In this document: positions 8,626 to 16,880 of the stretch, one piece after another | How the letters are laid out: each line of letters begins with the position of its first letter | Position numbering within the stretch: the first letter of the stretch is position 1 | From: Desulfurococcaceae archaeon UBA285 | Lineage (GTDB): Archaea > Thermoproteota > Thermoprotei_A > Sulfolobales > Desulfurococcaceae | DNA length: 50,702 nucleotides | Assembly (NCBI GenBank): GCA_002495025.1 | Contig: DADP01000014.1 | Location: 1 to 50,702, forward strand | Direction of reading: 5' to 3' | Position numbers and translations under genes: made by a program | The notes under the pieces: generated by a model | Databases searched by the model: none | Told to the model about the DNA's origin: nothing | Seen by the model: only the letters and a program-made list of their open reading frames with translations

Positions 8626-9306
8626 TTGAAATACCACAATGTATTTGAAGACAGTAATACTAGGAAAACAGGGTTTTTATGTAGATTAATCAACTTCCTC
8701 GAAGACATACTTGAAGACGCTGAGTGTAGAGATATACTAGTAGAATACAACAATAGAGAAGTAGTAGTCCAAGGCGTTGACTGCAAGTATAATCTAAGAG
8801 AAAGCATTGAACTATTCCAAGATAAATACAGTGTTAATGCCCGAGTCGAATCAATTAGAGGAAATTCAATGTTTTATTTGTATCATAGAGTCCTAGAAGA
8901 CTACTTAGAAAACTACCATAGGAGAATAATAGAGCACGCTTGGAAAACACGTGAAACAAACACTGAATATTATTTTGGAGTTACAATGAATGGCGTTGGC
9001 TTCCTCCTCGAGGGAGAAGAAGATAGAGTAGTAATTCCACATATACCACTCTGTATTTCTGCCCACACTCATCCACACGATAATCCACTACCAAGCAGAA
9101 AAGACTGGAGTGCAATCAAGACACTATTCACAGAGGGAGGAGTACTACACGCTATTGTTACAACACAGAGATCTCTCGTTATACACCGTACAAACCCCCT
9201 TACAATGAGAGACTACGAGCTACTACTAGAAGCAGAGAAACCCTCCAACCCGCTAGAAGTACTCACACGTCTAGTCAGCTATTCAATAAAGTATATAGTT
9301 ATCTAA
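8626..9306 (+). CDS. JAMM/MPN+ metalloprotease-like protein
   Basis: A 226-residue protein whose C-terminal half carries an exact E-x(n)-H-T-H-x7-S-x2-D JAMM signature: H147, H149, S157 and D160 in HTHPHDNPLPSRKDW. A likely catalytic Glu is E114 in TNTEYYFGV, where JAMM enzymes have their Glu before the first core strand. The flanking strands VVIPHIPLCISAH and VLHAIVTTQRSLVIHR also fit the MPN fold. JAMM enzymes are zinc peptidases that cleave after the Gly-Gly of ubiquitin-like proteins. The N-terminal 105 residues are mostly helical and unrecognised. The start is TTG 8626; no in-frame ATG precedes the core. Proposed role: processing or removal of the MoaD-like partner, or cutting the MoaD-MoaE fusion. 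Confidence 0.82.
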   Translation: MKYHNVFEDSNTRKTGFLCRLINFLEDILEDAECRDILVEYNNREVVVQGVDCKYNLRESIELFQDKYSVNARVESIRGNSMFYLYHRVLEDYLENYHRRIIEHAWKTRETNTEYYFGVTMNGVGFLLEGEEDRVVIPHIPLCISAHTHPHDNPLPSRKDWSAIKTLFTEGGVLHAIVTTQRSLVIHRTNPLTMRDYELLLEAEKPSNPLEVLTRLVSYSIKYIVI

Positions 9307-9524
9307 ATTTAAAACTACTTTTTAATCCTCTGGTAACCCCTATTGAATTTCAAATACATTATGTACTTCTTCCATATTTCCCTCTAACTATGTCAAGATA
9401 TTCTAGGTATTATTCTAGGGATGGATAAGATCCTAGTACTTACTAGTGGCTTTTCAATGTTTGAAAAGAGTTTATTCCACCATTTCTAGCATACCATGCT
9501 TTGATACAGAGTTAGGAAACCATA

Positions 9525-9532
9525 TTTTTAAA
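9525..9532 (+). promoter_or_regulatory. TATA box of the OPT transporter gene
   Basis: TTTTTAAA centred about 26 bp before ATG 9553, so the mRNA probably starts at or next to the start codon (leaderless). No purine-rich ribosome site lies between. The rest of the 246-bp gap 9307-9552 shows no gene, RNA signature or clear repeat. Confidence 0.55.
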
Positions 9533-9552
9533 CCAATCCCCTTTTTATATTT

Positions 9553-11430
9553 ATGGGTGTATATATGCCATATATACCCCCCGAAAAAAGCCTCCCAGAA
9601 CTAGCTCTAAAATATGTAATCCTTGGCGCCATTCTCTCTGTAATAATGGGAGCAGCGAACGCATATCTAGGACTATATGCTGGTATGACTATCTCTGCGA
9701 GTATTCCAGCCGCTATAGTATCAGTAGCCGTATTTAGAATGCTAGGAGAGAAGAACATCCTTGGAAACAACATGGTTCAAACAATAGCATCGGCTGGCGA
9801 GGCCCTTGCTGCCGGTGTAATATTCACTATGCCTGCACTGATAATTCTCGAGTTATACACTGAGCTACCATACTGGCTTACAACAATAATGGCTGCTCTA
9901 GGCGGCTCTCTAGGAGCAATATTCACTATAATTCTTAGAAGAGCATATATAGTTGAAGAGCAACTACCATTCCCAGAGGGAAGGGCTTGCGCCGAAGTAC
10001 TCATAGCTGGAGATAAAGGAGGAGCTCACGCGAGGCCAATAGCATATGGCGGAATAGTTGGTGCAATATACAAATTCCTCAATGGAATCGGCTTGTGGCC
10101 TGGAAGCATTGAAACAGCTGGAGCTATAGGTAGTACCCCCATCTATATTGGAATGGATTTGTCACCAGCACTACTAGCAGTAGGATTCATTGTAGGATTA
10201 AACATTGCTATTTTAGTACTACTTGGCGGTGCACTAGCATGGTTTGTCTTTATTCCATATCTAGCATCGACGACTCCATGGACTGGAGACCCAATGTCTG
10301 TTGCATTTACAATATGGAAGAAACAAGTTAGATTTATTGGAGTAGGAGCAATGTTAATGGGTGGATTATGGAGTCTTATTAGACTGAGATCTGCTATTGC
10401 TAGAGGTATTAAATCAGGACTTGAAGCGGCTAGAAAGAGAAAAGAAGGTGGAGCAATAATTAGAACTGAACATGATCTACCAATGAACTATGTATTACTA
10501 CTACTAGTACTATTTATTATTCCACTAGGTATACTCTACTACTTTGTATTAAACGATGTAGTACTAGCACTACTACTCAGTGTTTTAATGTTAATACTAG
10601 GCTTTATTGGAACATCAATAGCTGGCTATCTAGCTGGAGTAGTTGGCTCATCAAACCTACCAATATCTGGTATTACAATAATGAACCTCTTAATTACAGC
10701 TCTAATTCTAAAAGCTCTCGGCTTCCCTGTTACTGAGGGAGCTACTGCTACAATACTACTTGCTGGAGTAATATGTATGTCTGCTGGAATAGCGGGAGAC
10801 ATTATGCAAGACCTATACACTGGCTACGTTGTTGGTGCAACACCGTGGAAACAGCAAATAGCCGAGATTATTGGAGTAATTGTTGCAGCATTTGTAATGG
10901 CTCCCGTAATAAACCTATTAATTCAAGCATATGGTATAGCTGGTACACCAACAGCCAAAGAACACCCACTACCAGCTCCACAAGCAACTCTAATGGCTAG
11001 TTTAACAAAAGGAGTATTTGAAGGAAATGTTCCATGGGACATGGTTGGACTAGGAGTAATACTAGCAATAATATTGATAATAATAGACGAGATATTGAGA
11101 GCAAAAGGCTCAAAGTTTAGAACACCTGTAATGCCTGTTGCAGTAGGTATATATCTACCATTAAGCCTCGGTGTAACAATATTTATTGGTGGTATAGTAA
11201 GAGGACTTGTTGAAAGAAAAGTAAAGACTACTGAAGGTACAGATGCCGGCCTAATAGCTGCAGCTGGACTAATAGCTGGTGAAGCACTGGTTGGAATAGC
11301 CTTCGCCGGATTAATAGTTAGCGGATTTACATATACACTACCATTCTCAAGCGACATACTTGGATTAATAGTACTAGTAGCGATAATGGCCTGGTTGTTC
11401 AAACTAGGCCTCAAGAGGATAACAGAATAA
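9553..11430 (+). CDS. OPT-family oligopeptide transporter
   Basis: Polytopic membrane transporter of 625 residues, the typical prokaryotic OPT size. It has about fourteen hydrophobic segments, for example 'GAILSVIMGAANAYLGLYAG' near the N-terminus, and the family landmarks NxxLGNN-like 'EKNILGNNMVQTIASAGEA', 'PFPEGRACAEVL' and 'GIAGDIMQDLYTGYVVGATP'. OPT proteins import oligopeptides or metal-chelator complexes by ion symport. The M20 peptidase immediately downstream supports peptide uptake. Start ATG 9553 fits the TATA spacing; ATG 9565 is an alternative. No energy-coupling ATPase lies nearby, as expected for a secondary carrier. Confidence 0.93.
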   Translation: MGVYMPYIPPEKSLPELALKYVILGAILSVIMGAANAYLGLYAGMTISASIPAAIVSVAVFRMLGEKNILGNNMVQTIASAGEALAAGVIFTMPALIILELYTELPYWLTTIMAALGGSLGAIFTIILRRAYIVEEQLPFPEGRACAEVLIAGDKGGAHARPIAYGGIVGAIYKFLNGIGLWPGSIETAGAIGSTPIYIGMDLSPALLAVGFIVGLNIAILVLLGGALAWFVFIPYLASTTPWTGDPMSVAFTIWKKQVRFIGVGAMLMGGLWSLIRLRSAIARGIKSGLEAARKRKEGGAIIRTEHDLPMNYVLLLLVLFIIPLGILYYFVLNDVVLALLLSVLMLILGFIGTSIAGYLAGVVGSSNLPISGITIMNLLITALILKALGFPVTEGATATILLAGVICMSAGIAGDIMQDLYTGYVVGATPWKQQIAEIIGVIVAAFVMAPVINLLIQAYGIAGTPTAKEHPLPAPQATLMASLTKGVFEGNVPWDMVGLGVILAIILIIIDEILRAKGSKFRTPVMPVAVGIYLPLSLGVTIFIGGIVRGLVERKVKTTEGTDAGLIAAAGLIAGEALVGIAFAGLIVSGFTYTLPFSSDILGLIVLVAIMAWLFKLGLKRITE

Positions 11431-11489
11431 ACCAATTAAAATTATTTTTATTTTTTCCACAACTATATTTTTCTACATGGCGGTTTCAA

Positions 11490-12746
11490 ATGAATATGAA
11501 TATCTATTCGAAAATAGATTCCCTCAGAGAATACGCTGTAAACCTCCTCATAGAGCTGATTAAAAGACCAGCCGTAAACCCTAGTTTTGGTGGTGAGGGC
11601 GAATACGAGAAAGCAATGTTCCTACTGAGAGAAATAGAGCAGTGGGGTTTTGACGATATAAAAGTAGTCAATGCCCCAGATCCACGTGCGAAGGGTGGAG
11701 TAAGACCAAATATACTAGCATACATCAAGGGCAGTGGCAAAGAGAAACTCTGGATTCTAACACACCTCGATGTTGTTCCACCCGGAGATCTCAACGCATG
11801 GACTATTGCAAAACCATTTGAACCAGTTTATGTAAATGGAAGAGTATATGGTAGGGGAGCTGAGGATAACGGGCAATCCATGGTTGCATCATTAATAGCC
11901 GCTAAAGCACTCCTCGAAGAGGGAGTTAAACCAAAGAGAACAATTGTATTGGCATTTGTAAGCGATGAAGAAGCAGGCTCAGAGTATGGACTTGGATACC
12001 TAGTTGAAAACCATCGAGAATTATTCAGTCCAGGAGATGTAGCACTAGTACCCGATGCTGGTGCAAGCGATGGTAGTTTCATCGAAGTAGCCGAGAAATC
12101 AATATTGTGGACTAGATTGAGAGTTAAGGGAATACAAGTACATGCTAGTATACCACACAAGGGGTTGAATCCACATAGAATTTCAGCAGAATTCATACTT
12201 CTACTAGATAAACTAATACGTGAGAAATATGGTAGAATAGACGAGTTATTCGACCCACCATACACTACTTGCGAGCCGACAATGGCTAGAAATCCAAGTG
12301 GTTCACCAAATATTATACCAGGCGAACACGAAGTAGTAGTAGACTGTAGAGTACTACCCGGATACAACTTAGATGAATTATTAAACGATGTTAAAATAGT
12401 GTTTGAACAAGTTAAAAACAAATATGTAAAAACCGTTAATGGAGTAGAATACCCACAACTCACAATAGAAGTATTAAATAGAGCTGATGCAGCACCACCA
12501 ACACCAATAGACTCTCCAATAGTCAAAACACTTGTAAAGGCCCTCGAAGAACTAAGAGGATTAAAACCCAAAATAGGGGGTATTGGAGGAGGAACAGTGG
12601 CGGCTTTCTTCAGGAGAATTGGAATACCAGCAGCTGTATGGTCTACAATAGACGAAACAGCACACATGCCAAACGAATATAGTAAAATAGACAATCTAAT
12701 AGCAGACGCCAAGGTAATGGCTTACCTAATGATGAATACACCTTGA
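11490..12746 (+). CDS. M20-family metallopeptidase (ArgE/DapE/dipeptidase type)
   Basis: Cytosolic zinc hydrolase of 418 residues. First metal ligand H92 with D94 lie in ILTHLDVVPPGD, bridging D126 in GRGAEDNG, and catalytic Glu in SDEEAGSEYG (E160-E161). A later metal-binding His is in the ETAHMPNEY segment. The dimerisation (lid) domain spans roughly residues 200-320. ArgE, DapE and dipeptidases cannot be separated by these motifs. It follows an OPT transporter by 59 bp with an AT-rich stretch between them, so a role in hydrolysing imported peptides is more likely than amino-acid biosynthesis. Inference only. Confidence 0.9.
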   Translation: MNMNIYSKIDSLREYAVNLLIELIKRPAVNPSFGGEGEYEKAMFLLREIEQWGFDDIKVVNAPDPRAKGGVRPNILAYIKGSGKEKLWILTHLDVVPPGDLNAWTIAKPFEPVYVNGRVYGRGAEDNGQSMVASLIAAKALLEEGVKPKRTIVLAFVSDEEAGSEYGLGYLVENHRELFSPGDVALVPDAGASDGSFIEVAEKSILWTRLRVKGIQVHASIPHKGLNPHRISAEFILLLDKLIREKYGRIDELFDPPYTTCEPTMARNPSGSPNIIPGEHEVVVDCRVLPGYNLDELLNDVKIVFEQVKNKYVKTVNGVEYPQLTIEVLNRADAAPPTPIDSPIVKTLVKALEELRGLKPKIGGIGGGTVAAFFRRIGIPAAVWSTIDETAHMPNEYSKIDNLIADAKVMAYLMMNTP

Positions 12747-12818
12747 CAACTAGTGCTATCCAGGCTACTATAGATATATAAACAATTACTTTTTTACACC
12801 TCGATCATAGTCTATAAC

Positions 12819-12827
12819 TATATAAAC
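12819..12827 (+). promoter_or_regulatory. TATA box before the membrane wHTH gene
   Basis: CTATATAAA about 48 bp before ATG 12871, predicting a transcript with a leader of roughly 20 nt. The 124-bp gap shows no other element. Confidence 0.45.
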
Positions 12828-12870
12828 ACACCTAGTAATTAGTTAAAAGGAAGCATTAACACTGTAAATC

Positions 12871-13872
12871 ATGGATAACAGAGGCCAAAATAGAATGACA
12901 TGGATTTCACTCGTCGCAAAGGCTGTTTCGCTGGGTCTCTTGGTTTCGGCATTGATACTTCTACTACAAACTACCCGGGTAGAAGAACCACAGTTAATAG
13001 TATATGTAGCATATGATTCATGTGGTTATGAGGTAGCTCGTAATCTAAACAAGTATTATCCTTCAATAAGTGGAATTATAGTCTCTCCTGGGCAACACAT
13101 AGAAAACACTTGTTTAGAAGTGCATTTAGCAACAAATATCTCTCTTCTAACCAGTCATGGAGCGACTGTCGCTCACTACAAATCCACAAGTAAAAACACC
13201 ATATATACAGATGTACTCTCCGATAATGGATTATTGAAAAACCATGATTTATGGAGTTATTGTCTAACCAACGACAATAAAACACTAGAGAAAATAGCCA
13301 GAGAAATACAAAAAACACTAGAAAATACTGAAAACAAGTTTAACCCACAACTTCCAATCGCTACTTTACTAGCAGTTATTGGTACAGCTGGTTTAACAAT
13401 TTCATTTCTAGATGAAATAAAAGAGTTTATGAGGAAACACAAAATTCCACTACTAGCAATACCAGTACTACTTAGAACTAAGATTAAATACGAAGACGCG
13501 CTCGAACACCCACTCAGAAGACAAATATATGAATTAATAAGTAGAAATGGTGCTATACCATTCTCGAAAATCCTAGAGTTAGGGAGTAAAGCAGTTATAG
13601 AATGGCATACATTTATCCTTATTCGTAGTGGATTAATCAAGGAAATAAAGATTGGAAGGGGAAGTAGAAAAAAGAGATATCTTGTCAAACCAGATCCAGA
13701 AGTAGTCTATAAAGTACTATCCCAACTAGATGAAAGAGTAGAATGTATAATTAAACACAGAAAACTATCCATTGAGAAAATAACCGAGATATGCAGCGTA
13801 GACAGGGACTCTGCAACTACGATTTTGAAAATTATCTCGGAGAAATACCTAGTCAACGACTCTTCTCAATAG
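12871..13872 (+). CDS. Membrane-anchored protein with cytosolic winged-helix domain
   Basis: 333 residues with two predicted membrane segments: residues 11-28 (ISLVAKAVSLGLLVSALI) and about 162-180. The loop between them (about 30-160) carries N-x-T/S sites and cysteines and would face outside. After a basic linker (KEFMRKHK), residues 205-280 form an ArsR/MarR-like winged helix: 'LRRQIYELISRNGAIPFSKI', then an IEWHTF recognition helix and a basic wing RGSRKKRYLV. This topology suggests a one-component sensor acting on DNA from the membrane. The next gene encodes a secreted protein, a plausible target. No named family recognised. Confidence 0.75.
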   Translation: MDNRGQNRMTWISLVAKAVSLGLLVSALILLLQTTRVEEPQLIVYVAYDSCGYEVARNLNKYYPSISGIIVSPGQHIENTCLEVHLATNISLLTSHGATVAHYKSTSKNTIYTDVLSDNGLLKNHDLWSYCLTNDNKTLEKIAREIQKTLENTENKFNPQLPIATLLAVIGTAGLTISFLDEIKEFMRKHKIPLLAIPVLLRTKIKYEDALEHPLRRQIYELISRNGAIPFSKILELGSKAVIEWHTFILIRSGLIKEIKIGRGSRKKRYLVKPDPEVVYKVLSQLDERVECIIKHRKLSIEKITEICSVDRDSATTILKIISEKYLVNDSSQ

Positions 13873-14068
13873 TATTCAATAATTATTGATTAATCAAATC
13901 TACTCTTCCTCGTAGAAATCCCATGGAGTAAAGTCAAAGTATATTTTATTTATTGATTAGCTTAATAAACTAACTTTTATTTTAGTTAATTTATCCAATA
14001 ATTCACTAACATTCAAATAAAAGGTTTATTAACTAGTAATAGCATATATAGCTTCAAGGTGAATAAGT

Positions 14069-14806
14069 TTGAAATTCAAATCTAAGAGTTCATATCTTTT
14101 AATAGTTCTATTAGGACTTTTATCCTTAACATTTATAATTCCAACTATTCAAGCAATACCAAGCAATCTCTATACTACTCGATTAATAGCTGGTCAATAC
14201 ATGGAAATCGGGTATGTAAATACTTGGAGCCAGGTTGTTGATAGCTCAATTATTCTCCACGTAGAATATGTAATTACAGATCCATCATGGTATATAATAG
14301 ATGCGCATTTAGCAGTAGCTACATATCTAAGTGATATACCAAAGACAAAGACGGGTAATCCAATACCGGGATTATTCCCATATCAAGCTAGTGGAATATG
14401 GTCTCAATACTATGAGTTTACAGTGAATTTAACAGAGTTGTTTGAACTATACTGCCCAGTAGAAACCACTCTCTACATAGCGGCACACGCTGTTGTAGCC
14501 AGAGTAGACGACTATGGAGTAGTGGTTCGAACAGAAACTGCTTGGGGCCAGGGATCAAGGTTTACTAACAGAGGAAACTGGGGAATGTACTATACATATA
14601 CAGTTAACTGTGAAACAAGCTGTGAAGAAGTCTGCACTCTTGACGGTAATTCAAGTACAGCATGGGCTCGGGGATACGATTTAGGCGGAAACAGCTGGGC
14701 TACATACAATGTCTATACTGGTGGAAACCAAACCACGGATCTAATGTGGAGACAGTACACTTATGTTGGAGATATATATATTTGGAAGAGTGGAGAAGTG
14801 AGATAA
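14069..14806 (+). CDS. Secreted repeat-domain protein, N-terminal part (frame broken at its end)
   Basis: 245 residues from TTG 14069, with GGTGA 6 bp upstream. A clear Sec signal peptide (basic start, SSYLLIVLLGLLSLTFII, cleavage near IQA) is followed by beta-rich domains with TAWGQGSRF and TAWARGYDL motifs and N-glycosylation sites. The stop at 14804-14806 cuts the second domain just after WKSGEVR. The next frame continues with a segment resembling residues 60-110 of the first domain. This looks like one two-domain surface protein split by a one-base deletion near 14795-14800, rather than two genes. Function unknown. Confidence 0.7.
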   Translation: MKFKSKSSYLLIVLLGLLSLTFIIPTIQAIPSNLYTTRLIAGQYMEIGYVNTWSQVVDSSIILHVEYVITDPSWYIIDAHLAVATYLSDIPKTKTGNPIPGLFPYQASGIWSQYYEFTVNLTELFELYCPVETTLYIAAHAVVARVDDYGVVVRTETAWGQGSRFTNRGNWGMYYTYTVNCETSCEEVCTLDGNSSTAWARGYDLGGNSWATYNVYTGGNQTTDLMWRQYTYVGDIYIWKSGEVR

Positions 14807-14808
14807 TA

Positions 14809-15060
14809 GTGAGATTTAACATGGCTCCTGAATACTCGCTGACAAAAATACACATCCATGTCGCAACAAGTAAAAATGGAATACCACATACAAGTAATTG
14901 GAATCCGAGAATCGGTAATTTCGAATACCAAGAAACCTTTACAGATATAACAAGGAGTTTCGATGCACACATACCACTAGATTCCAGTGAACAAGCATCT
15001 AGCGAACTCTATCTTTCAATTCACACAGAAGTAGATACGTATACTTGTATTGTAAGGTAG
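14809..15060 (+). pseudogene. C-terminal fragment of the secreted repeat protein, out of frame
   Basis: Open frame continuing the domain cut off at 14806. Its KIHIHVATSKNGIPHTSNW matches the upstream DAHLAVATYLSDIP region in layout, and the following NFEYQETFTDITR matches SQYYEFTVNLTEL. It has no signal peptide and no ribosome site before its possible GTG 14809 or ATG 14821 starts, so it would not be exported alone. A -1 shift (or one missing base) before 14800 joins it to the preceding gene. It could be a true mutation, a sequencing error or, less likely, recoding. Confidence 0.6.
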
Positions 15061-15123
15061 TGAGTCCAATTATTTTTTCCTCTTATTTTCATTTCTTTTC
15101 TCTTTTTATTTACATTGAGGATG

Positions 15124-15198
15124 CGGGCCCGCCGGGATTTGAACCCGGGTCCTCCGGCTCCGCAGGCCGGCGCCCTATCCTGGCTAGGCTACGGGCCC
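15124..15198 (-). tRNA. tRNA-Arg (anticodon GCG)
   Basis: Read on the minus strand, a complete cloverleaf: acceptor stem GGGCCCG/CGGGCCC, D arm GCC...GGC, anticodon stem CCGGC/GCCGG with loop CTGCGGA (anticodon GCG, reading CGC and CGU), T arm CCGGG-TTCAAAT-CCCGG, discriminator G at 15124. No intron, and CCA is not encoded. Its GC content is far above the surrounding DNA, as expected for a stable RNA in a hyperthermophile. It lies directly downstream of endonuclease V on the same strand. Confidence 0.96.
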
Positions 15199-15209
15199 TC
15201 CTTATATTT

Positions 15210-15869
15210 CTACTTGTAGTACTTGTTTTTAATTGTTTTGGAGTATGTGTCTGCTATTTGTATTGGTATTGGTAGCTTTATGCCTTTTACTAGGAGTGAT
15301 TTTACTATTGTAACAGCGTCTTCTAGTGTGATTTTATATCCAATACTCACGTATAGGTCTTGGCCTTCGTGTTTGACTACTTCGCCCACTATTCTACCAT
15401 GTGCTAGTATTAGTCTACGAGCACCCCTCTCAATTATCTCTCCGTATAGTTTCTTCTTGGCTACTCCTATACTTGGTTTGTCTAATACTAGGCCGAGGTG
15501 TGTTGTAATACCAAATGCTCTGGGGTGTGCTAGTCCATGACCATCGACGAGTAGAATATCTGGTTTTACACCTAGTTTCTGGTATACACGGATATATCCT
15601 GGTATTTCTCTAAATGCCAAGAGGCCTGGTATGTAGGGTACTTTGACGTCTACAAATACGTGTTTTTCTTCGACTATTCTCTTTGCCTGTAGGTCGTAAA
15701 CCACTACTACTGCACATTGTTTTCCACTAGTATAAGACGAGTCGAATCCAGCAATGTATCTAACCATATCAGGGTTTATTCTAGGTGTTTTATCCAAGCT
15801 TTCTAAAACCCGTTTTGACAAGTACTCCTGGGCTTTCATGGCTCGATGAATATCAAATTCAATCTGCAT
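15210..15869 (-). CDS. nfi: Endonuclease V (deoxyinosine repair)
   Basis: Nicks DNA one base 3' of deoxyinosine, starting repair of deaminated adenine, which matters at high temperature. The 219 residues are the family size. Catalytic landmarks are D43 in AGFDSSY, E88 in the VPYIPGLLAFREIP block, and D109 in VDGHGLAHPRAFG, followed by ITTHLGL and IGVAKKKL. The start ATG 15869 has no strong ribosome site. Cytosolic or nucleoid-associated. Confidence 0.95.
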   Translation of the reverse strand: MQIEFDIHRAMKAQEYLSKRVLESLDKTPRINPDMVRYIAGFDSSYTSGKQCAVVVVYDLQAKRIVEEKHVFVDVKVPYIPGLLAFREIPGYIRVYQKLGVKPDILLVDGHGLAHPRAFGITTHLGLVLDKPSIGVAKKKLYGEIIERGARRLILAHGRIVGEVVKHEGQDLYVSIGYKITLEDAVTIVKSLLVKGIKLPIPIQIADTYSKTIKNKYYK

Positions 15870-15914
15870 ATATAACCATCAATAATAATTACTTTGAAAC
15901 GTGTTTAAAACTCA

Positions 15915-16490
15915 ATGGGGTTGACTATATTGAGTTACAGTATTAAAAACATAGCATTTGTAATAAAGAAGCTACAAGAGAAAAACATTGACGCCGTAAT
16001 AATTGGCGATACAAGTATTCAACTAGCACTTGGACACAGTGTTTTCGAGGGAGACCTCGACTTATTTGTTATAAGTCACAGTCCAATCGCCGACAAAGAA
16101 GTATTTGAAAAACTAGCAGAAGAAGCCGGCTGGGAGATTTCAACAACAGAGCTCGGTACACCATCACTAGTAGTACCAGTTGAAAGAGGAAATCTCATAG
16201 TTGAATTATATGAAAACTACATGGATGTAGAAATCCCAATAGAAATACTAGAAGACACCATAGAATACAGAATTGAAGGAGTAAAAGTAAAAGCAATACG
16301 CCCAGAATACTACATTGTATTAAAAGCAAGACAAGGCATAGACCTCGACAAGCTCGGCAGATATATAAGAGAACTGAAAACAAAGGGATTAAACACTAAA
16401 CTAGTAGAATACGCTATATCACTATACCTAGAAGACGAGCAGGAATTAATAAAGAGTAGACTAGAACAAGCAGGCCTAGAAATCACCTAG
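15915..16490 (+). CDS. Nucleotidyltransferase-fold protein
   Basis: 191 residues with the pol-beta-like core IGDTSIQLALGH ... EGDLDLFV: a G-[D/S]-x(8-10) turn followed by the D-x-D metal-binding pair. The C-terminal region has YIVLKARQGIDLDKLGRYI, as in nucleotidyltransferase proteins that sense or modify other molecules (MNT- or DUF-type). No antitoxin/HEPN partner is adjacent, so a toxin-antitoxin role is not supported. A strong TATA box at 15903-15910 lies only about 10 bp before ATG 15915. The mRNA should start near 15930, making TTG 15930 a better start (leaderless). Confidence 0.7.
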   Translation: MGLTILSYSIKNIAFVIKKLQEKNIDAVIIGDTSIQLALGHSVFEGDLDLFVISHSPIADKEVFEKLAEEAGWEISTTELGTPSLVVPVERGNLIVELYENYMDVEIPIEILEDTIEYRIEGVKVKAIRPEYYIVLKARQGIDLDKLGRYIRELKTKGLNTKLVEYAISLYLEDEQELIKSRLEQAGLEIT

Positions 16491-16574
16491 ATAAACTATA
16501 TTTAAAAGGCTTGTCAGCCATTTTCATATTAGAGTGTAGTCAAGTGCTTTTAAAAGAGTAGGGGGTGTATAGAT

Positions 16575-16781
16575 TTGCCAATAAACGACCCCGAACTACT
16601 CAAAATAGTTGAAGCAAGAGTATTAAATAAATGGGTTTGTAGAAAATGCGGTGCACTAAACCCACCAGGAGCAACAAAGTGTAGAAGATGCAAGTCTAAG
16701 GGAACTCTTAGACCAAAGAAGGCAATGAAGGCTGGTCCAAAGACCAAGGGCGGCGGCGGTGGCGGCGGAGGTAAGAAGTAA
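16575..16781 (+). CDS. rpl40e: Large ribosomal subunit protein L40e
   Basis: Small zinc-ribbon ribosomal protein of 68 residues. A single Zn site uses C22, C25, C36 and C39 (CRKCGALNPPGATKCRRC), followed by the basic LRPKKAMK segment typical of L40e. It starts at TTG 16575 with GGGGTG about 9 bp upstream. Unusual is the tail: eight consecutive glycines between Lys residues, possibly a flexible rRNA-contacting extension. It is followed 99 bp later by aRF1, so two translation genes sit together. Confidence 0.95.
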   Translation: MPINDPELLKIVEARVLNKWVCRKCGALNPPGATKCRRCKSKGTLRPKKAMKAGPKTKGGGGGGGGKK

Positions 16782-16865
16782 TAGCTCTTTTTAGAAATCA
16801 TTTGCCTACACGAAGTATTTTAGGGTGTTTCCCACTCACTTAATACTCCACGGATATATCCACAC

Positions 16866-16876
16866 GTATTTAAAAG
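16866..16876 (+). promoter_or_regulatory. TATA box of the aRF1 gene
   Basis: GTATTTAAAAG ends only 4 bp before ATG 16881. With normal archaeal spacing the transcript would begin near 16897, inside the annotated gene. That favours the downstream TTG at 16917, preceded by GAGG at 5 bp spacing, as the true start. Confidence 0.5.
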
Positions 16877-16880
16877 AGGG

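Noticed and set aside
9420..9490. Short reading frame of 22 codons at ATG 9421
   Set aside because: No ribosome site, no conserved feature, and it lies in a non-coding promoter gap.
15915..16490. Toxin-antitoxin pair with a nucleotidyltransferase
   Set aside because: No HEPN or other small partner gene overlaps or adjoins it.
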